Shown: one piece after another, positions 7,756-16,278 of the stretch
Layout: each line of letters begins with the position of its first letter
Numbering within the stretch: the first letter of the stretch is position 1
Origin: CAZPQV01 sp964588705
Lineage (GTDB): Bacteria > Bacteroidota > Bacteroidia > Flavobacteriales > Weeksellaceae
Direction: 5' to 3'
Assembly (NCBI GenBank): GCA_964588705.1
Contig: CAZPQV010000005.1
Location: forward strand, 1 to 64,000
Length of the DNA: 64,000 nucleotides
Program-made: the position numbers and the translations under genes
Notes under the pieces: model-generated
Seen by the model: the letters and a program-made list of their open reading frames with translations, nothing else
The model's database searches: none
Told to the model about the DNA's origin: nothing

Positions 7756-9090
7756 ATGGCGAAAAGCATAAAAACATTGGCAATAATTGCAACGTCTTGC
7801 ACCTTCTTTTTCTTTATTTTTTTTGGAGGAGAAAAGAGTGTTGAAGGCTTTGCTTATACAGCGCTTATTTCGTTTATGTACACGTTTGTCCTTGGGTTGG
7901 GTAATGGATATGTAAATAATTTTCTTAATTCTAAATTCTCGTGGACGGAGCAAACCAGGCTTCGGCTAATCTTCGGAATTATTGCTGTGATCATTGTAAA
8001 TACTTTATTGATTTTGGTTTGCAATTACATCAATTTTATTCTGATTCAGGGTGAGAATCCCGAGAATTTCTTTAATGGAACAATGAATTTCAGGCATTGG
8101 TTTTTCCTTAATTTTGCACTTCTTATTTCTGCGGTTCTTCACGCGAAAAGTTTTATGGAAGCCTGGAAATCTTCCACAAGAAAAGAAGTTGTAGAACAAA
8201 AGATTATTGCAAAATCTGCCAATGCGCAGTTTGAAAGTCTTAAAAACCAACTGGATCCGCATTTTCTTTTTAATTCTTTAAATGTTTTAAGTTCACTGAT
8301 CGATGAAAATCCAAACCTGGCACAGCGTTTTACAGGATCGATGTCTAAGATTTACCGTTATGTCCTGGAGCAGAAAGACAAAGAATTGGTAACGGTAGAA
8401 GAAGAATTGGATTTTGCAGAAACCTATGCCGAACTTCTTAAAACAAGATTTGAGGACAGTGTAAATTTTTCATTCAACGTTTCGGAAGCTGAAAAGAATG
8501 CATTTGTAGTTCCGCTTTCGTTGCAGCTGCTTTTGGAAAACTGCATTAAACACAATTTCGCCACTTCATCTAAACCTTTGAACATCAATGTTTTCACTTC
8601 ACCTGATAACGGGAACAAATTTCTTTGTATAGAAAACAATCTGCAGGAAAGAGAAACCAACAAAGAACGTGAAGGCATCGGACTTGCCAATATCGTTCAG
8701 CGTTATTCTCTTATCACAAAGCGAAACGTTTTCATCGAAAAATCTGAAGATTATTTCAAAGTAAAAATACCATTATTAACCGAAAAAATTATTTCTATGA
8801 ATACACAAAATACATCCGAAATGATGGCTTACGAAAAAGCCGCAAAAAGAGTAGAAGAGCTGAAGAGCTTCTACGGAAATCTTATATCCTACTGTATTTT
8901 TATCCCGTTTTTATTTTTTATCAACTGGAAAACCTCTCCTAATTATTGGTGGGCATTTTGGCCAATGTTTGGTTGGGGAATTGGTGTAATTGCACACGGA
9001 ATACAGGTTTTTGGAATAGGAAAAGACTGGGAAGAAAGACAGATTCGTAAATTAATGGAACAGGAAAATAATTCACCAAAATGGAAGTAA
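7756..9090 (+). CDS. LytS-type sensor histidine kinase with C-terminal 2TM domain
   Basis: A 444-residue hybrid. Residues 1-130 contain four predicted membrane helices (about 7-23, 31-50, 70-98, 114-130). Then comes a His_kinase (LytS/YehU type) domain with phospho-acceptor His169 in QLDPHFLFNSLNVL, an HATPase with N-box LLLENCIKHNF (Glu261, Asn262) and G-box EGIGLANIVQRY (307-312). The kinase core appears to end near VKIPLL (about 341). From Met348 a complete 2TM domain follows, ending GKDWEERQIRKLMEQ (WEER 425-428). Met348 and the following residues look like the start of a stand-alone 2TM protein, so this is probably a gene fusion. Its 3' end overlaps the next gene by 10 bp. Its cognate regulator is presumably the LytTR gene at 9986. 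Confidence 0.9.
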   Translation: MAKSIKTLAIIATSCTFFFFIFFGGEKSVEGFAYTALISFMYTFVLGLGNGYVNNFLNSKFSWTEQTRLRLIFGIIAVIIVNTLLILVCNYINFILIQGENPENFFNGTMNFRHWFFLNFALLISAVLHAKSFMEAWKSSTRKEVVEQKIIAKSANAQFESLKNQLDPHFLFNSLNVLSSLIDENPNLAQRFTGSMSKIYRYVLEQKDKELVTVEEELDFAETYAELLKTRFEDSVNFSFNVSEAEKNAFVVPLSLQLLLENCIKHNFATSSKPLNINVFTSPDNGNKFLCIENNLQERETNKEREGIGLANIVQRYSLITKRNVFIEKSEDYFKVKIPLLTEKIISMNTQNTSEMMAYEKAAKRVEELKSFYGNLISYCIFIPFLFFINWKTSPNYWWAFWPMFGWGIGVIAHGIQVFGIGKDWEERQIRKLMEQENNSPKWK

Positions 9091-9386
9091 AAACCACAAA
9101 AGTATATGAAGAATTGGCTTATTTAAAAGCAAAAAAACGTTTGAAACAAATTAAAGGATTTTATATTCATGCTTTGATATACTTTCTTGTAAACATATTT
9201 CTCATCTTTTTTCGCAGTCAGAAATATGAACTTACCAATCTTGAAACTTATATAACCGCAATTCTTTGGGGATTTGGATTGGCAATTCACGCAATAAGCG
9301 TTTTTATGTTCCAGGGTTGGGAAGAAAGAAAAACAAACGAACTATTGAAGAAGTATACAGATCATGGAAAAACAAGAAAATTATAG
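9081..9386 (+). CDS. 2TM domain-containing small membrane protein (copy 2)
   Basis: A 101-residue 2TM protein with YLKAKKRLKQIKGFYIHALI before and within TM1, WGFGLAIHAISVF in TM2, and WEERKTNELLKKY at the C-terminus. It overlaps the kinase gene by 10 bp and the next 2TM gene by 23 bp, which implies translational coupling. It is most similar to copies 1 and 4, sharing the TM1 His (FYIHAL) and TM2 His (AIHA). Function unknown. Confidence 0.83.
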   Translation: MEVKTTKVYEELAYLKAKKRLKQIKGFYIHALIYFLVNIFLIFFRSQKYELTNLETYITAILWGFGLAIHAISVFMFQGWEERKTNELLKKYTDHGKTRKL

Positions 9387-9669
9387 TGATATTGCCTACA
9401 AAAAGGCAAAGAAGCGGGTAAAAGAAATTACGAACTATTATTATTTTGTAGGCGGTTATCTGTTTGTAGCAGCAATTCTGCTGTACAAGAATTATGATGG
9501 TAATGTTTTTAATTTCTCAAAAGATTATATTCTGATTATGTTGGGATTACAGGGACTGTTCCTAATCATTTATGGACTGTATTTGTTCGTTCCGGCACTT
9601 CACAATTGGGAAGAAAGGAAAACTAAAAAGTTAATGGAAAAATATAGAAAAAATGGAAGACAACATTAA
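9364..9669 (+). CDS. 2TM domain-containing small membrane protein (copy 3, divergent)
   Basis: A 101-residue member of the same set. The N-terminal helix (YKKAKKRVKEITNYYYFVGG) and C-terminal NWEERKTKKLMEKY are conserved. It lacks the histidines found in TM1 and TM2 of copies 1, 2 and 4: TM1 reads VGGYLFVAAILLY and TM2 FLIIYGLYLF. The genes overlap at both ends (23 bp and 17 bp). Loss of the intramembrane histidines suggests a distinct role within the set. Function unknown. Confidence 0.82.
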   Translation: MEKQENYSDIAYKKAKKRVKEITNYYYFVGGYLFVAAILLYKNYDGNVFNFSKDYILIMLGLQGLFLIIYGLYLFVPALHNWEERKTKKLMEKYRKNGRQH

Positions 9670-9940
9670 ATACTTACAAGCCAAAAAACGTGTAAAACAA
9701 ATTAAAGGTTTTTACATCCATGCATTGGTTTATGTATTGGTGAATGTGATGATTCTGATTTTAAAATTCCAAAAATACGGCAATATTGAATTTAATGATT
9801 GGGGAATCGGACTTTGGGGAATCGGCTTGGCAATACACGGTTTGTCTGTATTTTTACCAAATTTCATTCTGGGAAAAAACTGGGAGGAAAGGAAAATTTT
9901 GGAACTGATGGAAAAAGAGAAAAACAGAAATAATTTATAG
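9653..9940 (+). CDS. 2TM domain-containing small membrane protein (copy 4)
   Basis: A 95-residue 2TM protein: YLQAKKRVKQIKGFYIHALV, TM1, a short loop, WGIGLAIHGLSVFLPNF in TM2, then NWEERKILELMEKEK. It begins inside copy 3 (17-bp overlap). After its stop at 9940 there is a 33-nt perfect hairpin before the LytTR gene. It retains both histidines. Confidence 0.83.
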   Translation: MEDNIKYLQAKKRVKQIKGFYIHALVYVLVNVMILILKFQKYGNIEFNDWGIGLWGIGLAIHGLSVFLPNFILGKNWEERKILELMEKEKNRNNL

Positions 9941-9944
9941 TGAA

Positions 9945-9977
9945 AGCGTTGTTAGGGCTCAAAGCCCTAACAACGCT
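9945..9977. repeat. Perfect 15-bp stem, 3-nt loop hairpin between the 2TM genes and the LytTR gene
   Basis: Arms 9945-9959 and 9963-9977 (AGCGTTGTTAGGGCT and its exact complement) flank the loop CAA. No T-run follows on the plus strand (CAAAAATTATG), so it is not a classical terminator. It starts 4 bp after the stop codon of the last 2TM gene and ends 8 bp before the ATG of the regulator. It could attenuate, protect an mRNA end, or block ribosome access to the regulator start; it may also be a REP-like dispersed element. Confidence 0.8.
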
Positions 9978-9985
9978 CAAAAATT

Positions 9986-10744
9986 ATGAAACCAATGAAA
10001 CCAATCCGAACCATCATCATCGAAGACGAAAAACCCGCCGCCCGAAAATTGGAGCGCACTCTCAATTCCATTCCCGGATTGGAAGTTATTGCAAATTTAA
10101 ATTCCGTAGAAGAAGGCATAGCATGGTTTTCTGAAAACCGGCATCCCGACCTTATTTTCTGCGATATTGTTTTAGGCGATGGATTGTCGTTCGACATTTT
10201 TGAAAAGATACCAACTAAAAGTTTTATCATTTATACAACGGCTTTCGATAGTTATACTTTGAGGGCTTTCAAACTGAATTCCATCGATTATCTTTTGAAA
10301 CCGGTTCTGGAAGAAGATCTTATAAAAGCCATTGAAAAATACAAAAGTTTCGTGCCGCAAGAGCAGCATTATAACGATTTGAATTTTAAGGAATTAATTA
10401 AGAAAGAAAAAGCTTCGCTTTCTCGGGTTTTAGTAAAAACCGGATATAATCTGAAGATTATACAAACGAAAGATATCAGTTATTTCTATAGCGAAAACAA
10501 GATTGTTTATGCCCAAACTTCGGAGCGTGCATTTCCGACAGATTTCACTTTAGATGAGCTTCAGGAAACGCTTGATGAAAGCAAATTTTTTAGGGTAAAC
10601 CGTCAGTTTATTATTAATCTTGATTTTATTAAGAATATTCACACATCGCCGGTTTATAAGGTTGAAATGATGTTTCAGCAAGGTGAAGAAATTACAGTAA
10701 GCCGGGAACGGGTGAAGGATTTTAAAGACTGGCTTTCGAATTAA
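9986..10744 (+). CDS. LytTR-type response regulator
   Basis: A 252-residue two-domain regulator. The receiver domain has acidic residues Glu13-Asp14 (IIEDEKPAARKLE), phospho-acceptor Asp60 (LIFCDIVLGDG), Thr84/Thr85 (IIYTTAFD) and Lys105 (DYLLKPV). The C-terminal half (about residues 145-250) is a LytTR DNA-binding domain with VLVKTGYNLKIIQTKDISYF, the FFRVNRQFIINLDFI segment and the terminal basic RERVKDFKDWL. It is the last gene of the 2TM operon. The direct repeat at 7328-7362 is its likely site. A second in-frame Met at codon 4 leaves the exact start open. Confidence 0.93.
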   Translation: MKPMKPIRTIIIEDEKPAARKLERTLNSIPGLEVIANLNSVEEGIAWFSENRHPDLIFCDIVLGDGLSFDIFEKIPTKSFIIYTTAFDSYTLRAFKLNSIDYLLKPVLEEDLIKAIEKYKSFVPQEQHYNDLNFKELIKKEKASLSRVLVKTGYNLKIIQTKDISYFYSENKIVYAQTSERAFPTDFTLDELQETLDESKFFRVNRQFIINLDFIKNIHTSPVYKVEMMFQQGEEITVSRERVKDFKDWLSN

Positions 10745-10745
10745 A

Positions 10746-10795
10746 TTGCCACGAATTCACAAATAACTTTAAAATTATTCGTGAATTCGTGGCAA
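10746..10795. terminator. Long inverted repeat between convergent lytTR and mnmA
   Basis: Perfect 15-bp arms TTGCCACGAATTCAC (10746-10760) and their complement (10781-10795) surround a 20-bp centre in which AATAA and TTATT also pair, giving a long cruciform or stem. It begins right after the regulator's stop and probably serves as a two-way transcription end. Similar CACGAATTCAC palindromes look like dispersed flavobacterial intergenic elements (from memory, unchecked). Confidence 0.7.
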
Positions 10796-10832
10796 AAACA
10801 ATTCAGAAACTTCGTGCTTCGATCTTCCAGCT

Positions 10833-12020
10833 TTAAGAAATCACTCCGCTTCCCAAAAGCTCCTCACCAAGATACCAGGCTGCAAACTGCCCCTCTGCAA
10901 TCGCACTTTGAGGATTTTCAAACTCGATGAAGAAGCCTTCTTCAAACTGATAAAGTATTGCTTTTTCCAAAGGTTGTCGGTAACGAATTCTCGCCATTAC
11001 TTCCATCGATTCACCGTTTTTCAATCGTAAATCTTCACGAATCCAATGCACATCCGAATTTTCAATTTTCAGAGCTCTTTTGTAAAGTCCAGGGAAATTT
11101 TTTCCTTCACCTACATACAGAATATTATGTTCCATATCGCGGGAGATAATGAAGCAACTTTCTTTGTGTCCGCCGATACCTAAACCTTTACTCTGACCAA
11201 TGGTGTAGTATTGCGCACCCTGATGTTTTCCAATGACTTTTCCGTCTGTTTTTTGGTATTTTATCTTGGAAGAAAGAAATTCCAATTCCTCCAATTTTGA
11301 CGAAAATTGAGGCATTTCTTTATTAAATTCAGCAAAATCATTGAAAATTTCGACAATTTCGCCTTCTTTTGGCTGAAGCTGCTGTTTCAGAAATTCCGGC
11401 AAACTTACTTTTCCGATAAAGCATAATCCTTGCGAATCTTTTTTATCAGCCGTTACCAAATCCAGTTCTTTTGCGATTGCACGAACCTCAGGTTTCGTCA
11501 GTTCACCAATTGGGAATAATGCTTTTGAAAGTTGCTCCTGATTCAGCTGGCACAAGAAATAACTCTGATCTTTATTATTGTCTTTTCCGGCAAGAAGTTG
11601 ATAGATTTCTTTACCGCTTTCATCTTTAAAAGATTCTAAACGTGCGTAATGTCCGGTTGCCACTTTATCGGCTCCAAGAGAAAGAGCGGTATCGAGAAAA
11701 ACATCGAATTTCACTTCGCGGTTACAGAGAACATCGGGGTTTGGCGTGCGTCCTTTTTCGTATTCTGCGAACATATAATCCACGATACGTTCCTTGTAAA
11801 GTTCGCTCATATCAATTACCTGGAAAGGAATTCCAAGTTTCTGAGCCACCATCAAAGCATCGTTGCTGTCTTCAATCCACGGACATTCGTCTTCAAGCGT
11901 TACGGAAGCATCGTTCCAGTTGCGCATAAAAAGTCCAACAACCTCGTGCCCCTGTTTCTGCAACAGATAAGCAGCTACGGAGGAATCTACACCTCCGGAT
12001 AATCCTACTACTATTTTCAT
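10833..12020 (-). CDS. mnmA: tRNA-specific 2-thiouridylase MnmA
   Basis: Adds sulfur at position 2 of the wobble uridine (U34) of Lys, Glu and Gln tRNAs in the cytoplasm, using ATP and a sulfur relay. The 395-residue product starts with the PP-loop ATP site [20 protein letters not shown]. It has the catalytic cysteine in [12 protein letters not shown] (about residue 100), the second cysteine in GLCFIGK (about 201), and the ATGHYARLE and DQSYFLCQL segments. The protein is longer than the E. coli version (about 370) because of an insertion around residues 215-260. It is monocistronic, with a -7-like element on the minus strand at 12060-12067. Confidence 0.97.
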   Translation of the reverse strand: MKIVVGLSGGVDSSVAAYLLQKQGHEVVGLFMRNWNDASVTLEDECPWIEDSNDALMVAQKLGIPFQVIDMSELYKERIVDYMFAEYEKGRTPNPDVLCNREVKFDVFLDTALSLGADKVATGHYARLESFKDESGKEIYQLLAGKDNNKDQSYFLCQLNQEQLSKALFPIGELTKPEVRAIAKELDLVTADKKDSQGLCFIGKVSLPEFLKQQLQPKEGEIVEIFNDFAEFNKEMPQFSSKLEELEFLSSKIKYQKTDGKVIGKHQGAQYYTIGQSKGLGIGGHKESCFIISRDMEHNILYVGEGKNFPGLYKRALKIENSDVHWIREDLRLKNGESMEVMARIRYRQPLEKAILYQFEEGFFIEFENPQSAIAEGQFAAWYLGEELLGSGVIS

Positions 12021-12059
12021 AACTAAGCTACGCTTTCGTTAAGGGAAAGTTTTGCGCTG

Positions 12060-12067
12060 CAAATTTA
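12060..12067 (-). promoter_or_regulatory. -7 promoter element for mnmA
   Basis: The minus strand reads TAAATTTG, an exact TAnnTTTG, 40 bp upstream of the mnmA ATG. No TTTG lies at proper -33 spacing (the nearest gives a 27-nt spacer), so the call rests on the -7 box. Confidence 0.4.
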
Positions 12068-12186
12068 CGGATAAATAATTTCAGAAAAAATCATCAAAAA
12101 CTTGGTTGTTTTTACTGGTATCTTGTTTCATAAATCGAAATGGTATGGATTTCGCTGATTGACAAACCATAATACCAAAAATAACG

Positions 12187-12732
12187 ATGAAAAAACTATT
12201 CTTTTTTTCGCTGCTTTTGGCAGCAGTTTCACTAAGTGCACAAATCGGAACGAGATTTCCATCATCCAAAATTGGTGGTGAAGATTCTAAATGGACCGTT
12301 GGTGGCTATGCCGGATTTGGAGGTGCTTTTGGAGGTGGCGGTGGAACTTCGCTCTATATTTCTCCAAGAGTGGGATATAAGGTTACTGATAATTTTGAAA
12401 CCGGAATCGCAGGAAATTTTAACTGGCAGAATTCAAAATACTACTCCAATACGATGTTCGGAATCGGGCCATTCGCCAATTATTATTTTGGAAGAAGTTT
12501 CTATCTGAGCGGAATGTATCAGCATTATTTCTATAAGCAAAGGGATAAGTATAACGATTTGAGTTATTCCGGAGATGAGGCAGCACTTTATCTTGGCGGC
12601 GGATATATGCAAAGACTTGGAAACCGTACTTATATGCAGATTGGTGGGATGTATAATGTACTTTACGACAGAGATAAATCAGTATTTGGCGGCGGATTTG
12701 TTCCAAATATTGGAATCGTTTACGGATTGTAA
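12187..12732 (+). CDS. Secreted outer-membrane beta-barrel-like protein
   Basis: A 181-residue protein with a clear Sec signal peptide (MKKLFFFSLLLAAVSLSAQ, likely cut after SLSA or SAQ). The mature part alternates hydrophobic and polar residues, is rich in Gly, Tyr and Phe, and shows barrel-like strands such as GGYAGFGGAFGGGGGTSLY, YKVTDNFETGIAGNF and TYMQIGGMYNVLY. This is typical of small Bacteroidota outer-membrane beta-barrel proteins of unknown function. It is a single gene followed by a hairpin terminator. Confidence 0.8.
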   Translation: MKKLFFFSLLLAAVSLSAQIGTRFPSSKIGGEDSKWTVGGYAGFGGAFGGGGGTSLYISPRVGYKVTDNFETGIAGNFNWQNSKYYSNTMFGIGPFANYYFGRSFYLSGMYQHYFYKQRDKYNDLSYSGDEAALYLGGGYMQRLGNRTYMQIGGMYNVLYDRDKSVFGGGFVPNIGIVYGL

Positions 12733-12749
12733 AATCATTTTATCAAACA

Positions 12750-12779
12750 AAAACTGCGCTGAATTTTCAGGGCAGTTTT
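12750..12779 (+). terminator. Terminator after the beta-barrel gene
   Basis: Stem AAAACTGC-g-CTGAA with partner TTCAG-g-GCAGTTTT (arms 12750-12763 and 12766-12779, one internal mismatch) followed by C and TTAT. It lies 18 bp after the stop codon. Confidence 0.7.
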
Positions 12780-12798
12780 CTTATAATATTTTCATTTC

Positions 12799-12987
12799 TT
12801 AAAGCATAGAAAGGTATTCTACACCGTGATGCTCCTCATCTTTTACCTTTTTCGGCAAAATCTTGTGATAGTCCGAATAATAGCAGTCAGAATCATTACC
12901 ATTCAGAAATTTTCTTAAAGCTAAAAATCCGACCACAGCAAGAAAGCTTACCGCTCCCGCAATTAATACTCCTGTTTCCTTTTTCAT
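12799..12987 (-). CDS. Small hypothetical protein with one membrane helix
   Basis: A 62-residue protein starting MKKETGVLIAGAVSFLAVVG, with one membrane helix (about residues 6-24) followed by a charged, Lys- and Asp-rich tail ending EEHHGVEYLSML. The longer frame beginning at 13113 would run through the promoter and start of the divergent peptidase gene, so the internal ATG at 12985-12987 is preferred. I do not recognise a family. The DNA is convergent with the beta-barrel gene. Confidence 0.55.
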   Translation of the reverse strand: MKKETGVLIAGAVSFLAVVGFLALRKFLNGNDSDCYYSDYHKILPKKVKDEEHHGVEYLSML

Positions 12988-13071
12988 ATAATATCTTTTG
13001 TTAAACTTTTTCTCATCAAATAATGTTCCCTTTATTAGGCGCAAAAAATTAAAATTTGTTAAAAATTTAAC

Positions 13072-13079
13072 TAAATTTG
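13072..13079 (+). promoter_or_regulatory. -7 promoter element for the prolyl oligopeptidase gene
   Basis: TAAATTTG (exact TAnnTTTG) lies 18 bp upstream of the ATG at 13098. A TTTG at 13055-13058 precedes it with a short 13-nt spacer, so the -33 assignment is doubtful. Confidence 0.45.
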
Positions 13080-13097
13080 ATGAAAATATAAATAAGA

Positions 13098-15218
13098 ATG
13101 AAGTTAAAAGCATTTTTACTTACCACGGGAGCACTTTTTCTCGCTTCCTGTACAGCACTAAACATGGCAGAAAACAAAACAGGGAACACCTATCCGGAAA
13201 CCAAAAAGGTAGAACATACCGACACTTATTTTGGACAAAACGTATCCGATCCTTACCGTTGGCTTGAAGATGATATGGCAGCCGATACCAAAGACTGGGT
13301 TCAGAGACAGGTGGCTTACACCAACGATTATCTTGCAAAAATTCCTTTTCGTGAAGAGATTCGTCAGCAACTGAAAGAAATCTGGAATTACGAAAGAGTG
13401 AGCGCGCCATGGAAAGAAGGAGATTACACTTATTTCTCAAAAAATGACGGTCTTCAGGCACAATCTGTAATTTACAGAACAGATAAAGACGGAAAAACTG
13501 AAGTTTTCCTCGATCCAAATAAGTTTTCAGCAGACGGAACAACGTCTCTTGCCGGACTTTCATTTAACAAAAAAGGAAACCTTGCAGCGTATTCCATTTC
13601 TGAAGGAGGCAGCGACTGGAATAAAATCATCATCATTGATGCCGTTACAAAACAGGTGATTGATGAAACGATTCAGGATGTGAAGTTCAGTGGAGCATCG
13701 TGGTTGGGAGATGAAGGATTTTTCTACTCAAGTTATGATAAGCCGGATGGTAGCGCACTTTCTGCAAAAACAGACACTCACAAGGTTTATTTCCACAAAT
13801 TGGGAACGAAGCAAAAAGATGACCGTTTGGTAATTGGCGGCGACAACTTCAAGAGAAGATATATGAACGCAGGAACTTCGGAAGATGAAAGATATCTTGT
13901 TTTAAGCGCAGCTGAGGCAACAAGTGGAAACGAACTTTATATCCAGGATTTGAAGAATGATAAAGGATTTGTTCCTATTCAGACCGGATACGATTATGAT
14001 ACAGATTTCGTAGATTCTAAAGGTGATATCATTTATTTAATTACAAATAAAAATGCACCGAATAAGAAACTGGTTAAGACAAACATCAACAATCCTACGG
14101 TTTGGACAGATGTAATTCCTGAAACAGAAAATGTTCTTGGTGTTTCTACAGGAAGCGGATATCTTTTCGCGAGATATATGAAAGACGCAGTTTCTTATGT
14201 AAAACAACTGGATTACGATGGTAAACTGGTTCGTGAAATCGAACTTCCAGGTGTTGGTTCAGCTGGTGGTTTCGGTGGAAAAGCTGATGCTAAGGAACTT
14301 TACTATTCTTTCAGCAATTACGTAATGCCTGGAACAACTTATAAGTTTGATCCTAATACCGGAAAATCTGAAGTTTATTACAGACCGAATGTAAAATTCA
14401 ATCCGGATAATTACGTTTCGGAGCAAGTATTTTATACGTCAAAAGACGGGACTAAAGTTCCTATGATGATTTCTTACAAAAAGGGATTGAAGAAGGACGG
14501 TAAAAACCCAACAATCCTTTATTCTTATGGTGGTTTCAACATTAGTCTTACTCCGGGATTCTCTGTGGTAAATGCAGTATGGATGGATAATGGCGGTATT
14601 TATGCAGTTCCAAACATTCGAGGTGGTGGAGAATACGGTAAGAAATGGCACGACGCAGGAACAAAAATGCAGAAGAAAAACGTTTTCAACGACTTTATTG
14701 CTGCCGGTGAATATCTTCAGAAAAACGGCTACACATCTCCGGGATATATGGCAATTTCAGGAGGTTCAAACGGTGGACTTTTAGTTGGAGCAACGATGAC
14801 GATGAGACCTGATTTGGCAAAAGTAGCACTTCCGGCAGTTGGCGTTTTAGATATGTTGAGATATAACAAATTTACCGCGGGTGCAGGCTGGGCTTACGAC
14901 TACGGAACAGCAGAAGACAGCAAAGAAATGTTTGAATATTTGAAATCTTACTCACCGCTTCATAATGTGAAGGCAGGAGTTTGCTATCCTTCAACAATGG
15001 TTACAACCGGAGATCACGACGACAGAGTAGTGCCGGCACATTCATTCAAATTTGGGGCTGAACTTCAGGCAAAACAAAGCTGCAGCAATCCTACGCTTCT
15101 AAGAATTGAAACCAAAGGCGGTCACGGCGCAGGACGTTCAACAGACCAGATGATCAGTGAAAATGCTGATAAAATGAGTTTCACACTTTATGAAATGGGT
15201 ATCAGAAGTTTGAAATAA
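13098..15218 (+). CDS. Prolyl oligopeptidase family (S9A) lipoprotein
   Basis: A serine peptidase that cleaves short peptides after proline or related residues. The 706-residue chain begins with a lipoprotein signal ending LASC (about Cys18), so export to the periplasm or outer membrane is expected. An N-terminal seven-bladed propeller (about residues 75-430) is followed by an alpha/beta-hydrolase domain: YSYGGFNISLTPGF, nucleophile serine in SGGSNGGLLVG (about residue 557), Asp in GDHDDRVVPAHSFKF (about 640) and His in KGGHGAGRS (about 677). Size and catalytic triad match family S9A. It is monocistronic, with a strong terminator. Confidence 0.94.
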   Translation: MKLKAFLLTTGALFLASCTALNMAENKTGNTYPETKKVEHTDTYFGQNVSDPYRWLEDDMAADTKDWVQRQVAYTNDYLAKIPFREEIRQQLKEIWNYERVSAPWKEGDYTYFSKNDGLQAQSVIYRTDKDGKTEVFLDPNKFSADGTTSLAGLSFNKKGNLAAYSISEGGSDWNKIIIIDAVTKQVIDETIQDVKFSGASWLGDEGFFYSSYDKPDGSALSAKTDTHKVYFHKLGTKQKDDRLVIGGDNFKRRYMNAGTSEDERYLVLSAAEATSGNELYIQDLKNDKGFVPIQTGYDYDTDFVDSKGDIIYLITNKNAPNKKLVKTNINNPTVWTDVIPETENVLGVSTGSGYLFARYMKDAVSYVKQLDYDGKLVREIELPGVGSAGGFGGKADAKELYYSFSNYVMPGTTYKFDPNTGKSEVYYRPNVKFNPDNYVSEQVFYTSKDGTKVPMMISYKKGLKKDGKNPTILYSYGGFNISLTPGFSVVNAVWMDNGGIYAVPNIRGGGEYGKKWHDAGTKMQKKNVFNDFIAAGEYLQKNGYTSPGYMAISGGSNGGLLVGATMTMRPDLAKVALPAVGVLDMLRYNKFTAGAGWAYDYGTAEDSKEMFEYLKSYSPLHNVKAGVCYPSTMVTTGDHDDRVVPAHSFKFGAELQAKQSCSNPTLLRIETKGGHGAGRSTDQMISENADKMSFTLYEMGIRSLK

Positions 15219-15239
15219 GAAGATAAATATCTATATATC

Positions 15240-15272
15240 AAATGCCGCAGGAACAAAGTTCCTGCGGCATTT
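15240..15272 (+). terminator. Terminator after the prolyl oligopeptidase gene
   Basis: A perfect 15-bp stem (AAATGCCGCAGGAAC and its complement, arms 15240-15254 and 15258-15272) with loop AAA, followed by TTT. It lies between convergent genes. Confidence 0.88.
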
Positions 15273-15292
15273 TTTAATAATAAACTGTAAAA

Positions 15293-16066
15293 TTATTTAA
15301 TAAGGGTTGTTGTCCCCAAATCAGTGATTTTTCCAAACGTTACTCCAATAGAAGTAGTGTCCTGATCTTTATAACCGGTTTTATCATCTGCATCAAAAGA
15401 TACAGTGTATGAACCTTCTGCAAGACCTTTAAACATATAGAAACCGTCAAGGTTCGGAATTGCAGTTGCAACAGTGTCAGTTGCTTTTAATACGTGTACA
15501 GAACCGTTTGCTTCAGCTGGTTTCAGATAACCTTTTATCTGTCCGTCAGTAAGTTTACTGAACGTTCTGATAACAGGTTTCAGCGCATAAGTTCCGTTAC
15601 CCTGTTTTACTATAGAACGGGCAGCGTCGAAATCAATCCAAACTTCGTAGGCTCCTCCAGCTTCAAGTGTTTCGTGCCAGTTGAATTTCAGTCCGCTTTG
15701 CATTGCTGATGGTGTTGAAAGTTTATGTTCAACGCCGTCGATTACAACGGTATTGTTTTCACCCAAAACCAGTCTCATTTGCGATAAGCTACCTTCAGGA
15801 AGCTGAACCTGAGCTAAAAGAACATCAGTTCCGTTTCTGAAATTAAGAAGGTTATAAATTCCCGGATTTACAACAGTTGCAGCTTGCATTCCACTGTTTG
15901 TAAAGAATTCAATTTTCTGAACGTCAATGTTTACTGCATCATAATTTGCAGGTGCATCAGTAAGTCTTACTGCCATAGTTGCTGTACCGTTCGAAGCGGT
16001 ATCGTCGGTGCAGGATGTCATAGCAAACATCCCCGCCATTGCTGATAATAAAAGTAATTTTTTCAT
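15293..16066 (-). CDS. DUF4382 domain-containing lipoprotein
   Basis: A 257-residue exported lipoprotein: the signal peptide MKKLLLLSAMAGMFAMTSC has a lipobox with Cys19. Residues about 30-165 match the DUF4382 pattern (MAVRLTDAPANYDAVNIDVQKIEF, LLNFRNGTDVLLAQVQLPEG, LVLGENNTVVIDG). A C-terminal carboxypeptidase-regulatory-like beta domain follows (IKGYLKPAEANGSVHVL to GSYTVSFDADDKTGY). The function of DUF4382 is unknown. It is a surface or periplasmic protein by inference. Single gene. Confidence 0.85.
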   Translation of the reverse strand: MKKLLLLSAMAGMFAMTSCTDDTASNGTATMAVRLTDAPANYDAVNIDVQKIEFFTNSGMQAATVVNPGIYNLLNFRNGTDVLLAQVQLPEGSLSQMRLVLGENNTVVIDGVEHKLSTPSAMQSGLKFNWHETLEAGGAYEVWIDFDAARSIVKQGNGTYALKPVIRTFSKLTDGQIKGYLKPAEANGSVHVLKATDTVATAIPNLDGFYMFKGLAEGSYTVSFDADDKTGYKDQDTTSIGVTFGKITDLGTTTLIK

Positions 16067-16278
16067 AATTTTAATAAATTGGTTCAGAATGGGAATTCAA
16101 AAAAAATTCCAAAATGATTTAAAATTTTACTAATATGATAACGAAACTTCCAAAAGTATTATTATGACGTAATTTTAACAGATGCGTTAAAATTTGTTAA
16201 AGATTATTTTAGATAATTAATTGATAGTCAGAAGTGTGTTTGCACACAATTTGCATCATATTTCTAAAATAGATTATT

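Noticed and set aside
9940..10134. 64-codon open frame overlapping the 2TM-LytTR junction
   Set aside because: Reads through the hairpin and into the regulator in the wrong frame; Arg/His-rich shadow product.
12988..13113. N-terminal extension of the small membrane protein on the minus strand
   Set aside because: Would overlap the promoter and start of the divergent prolyl oligopeptidase gene; the MKKETG start is more natural.
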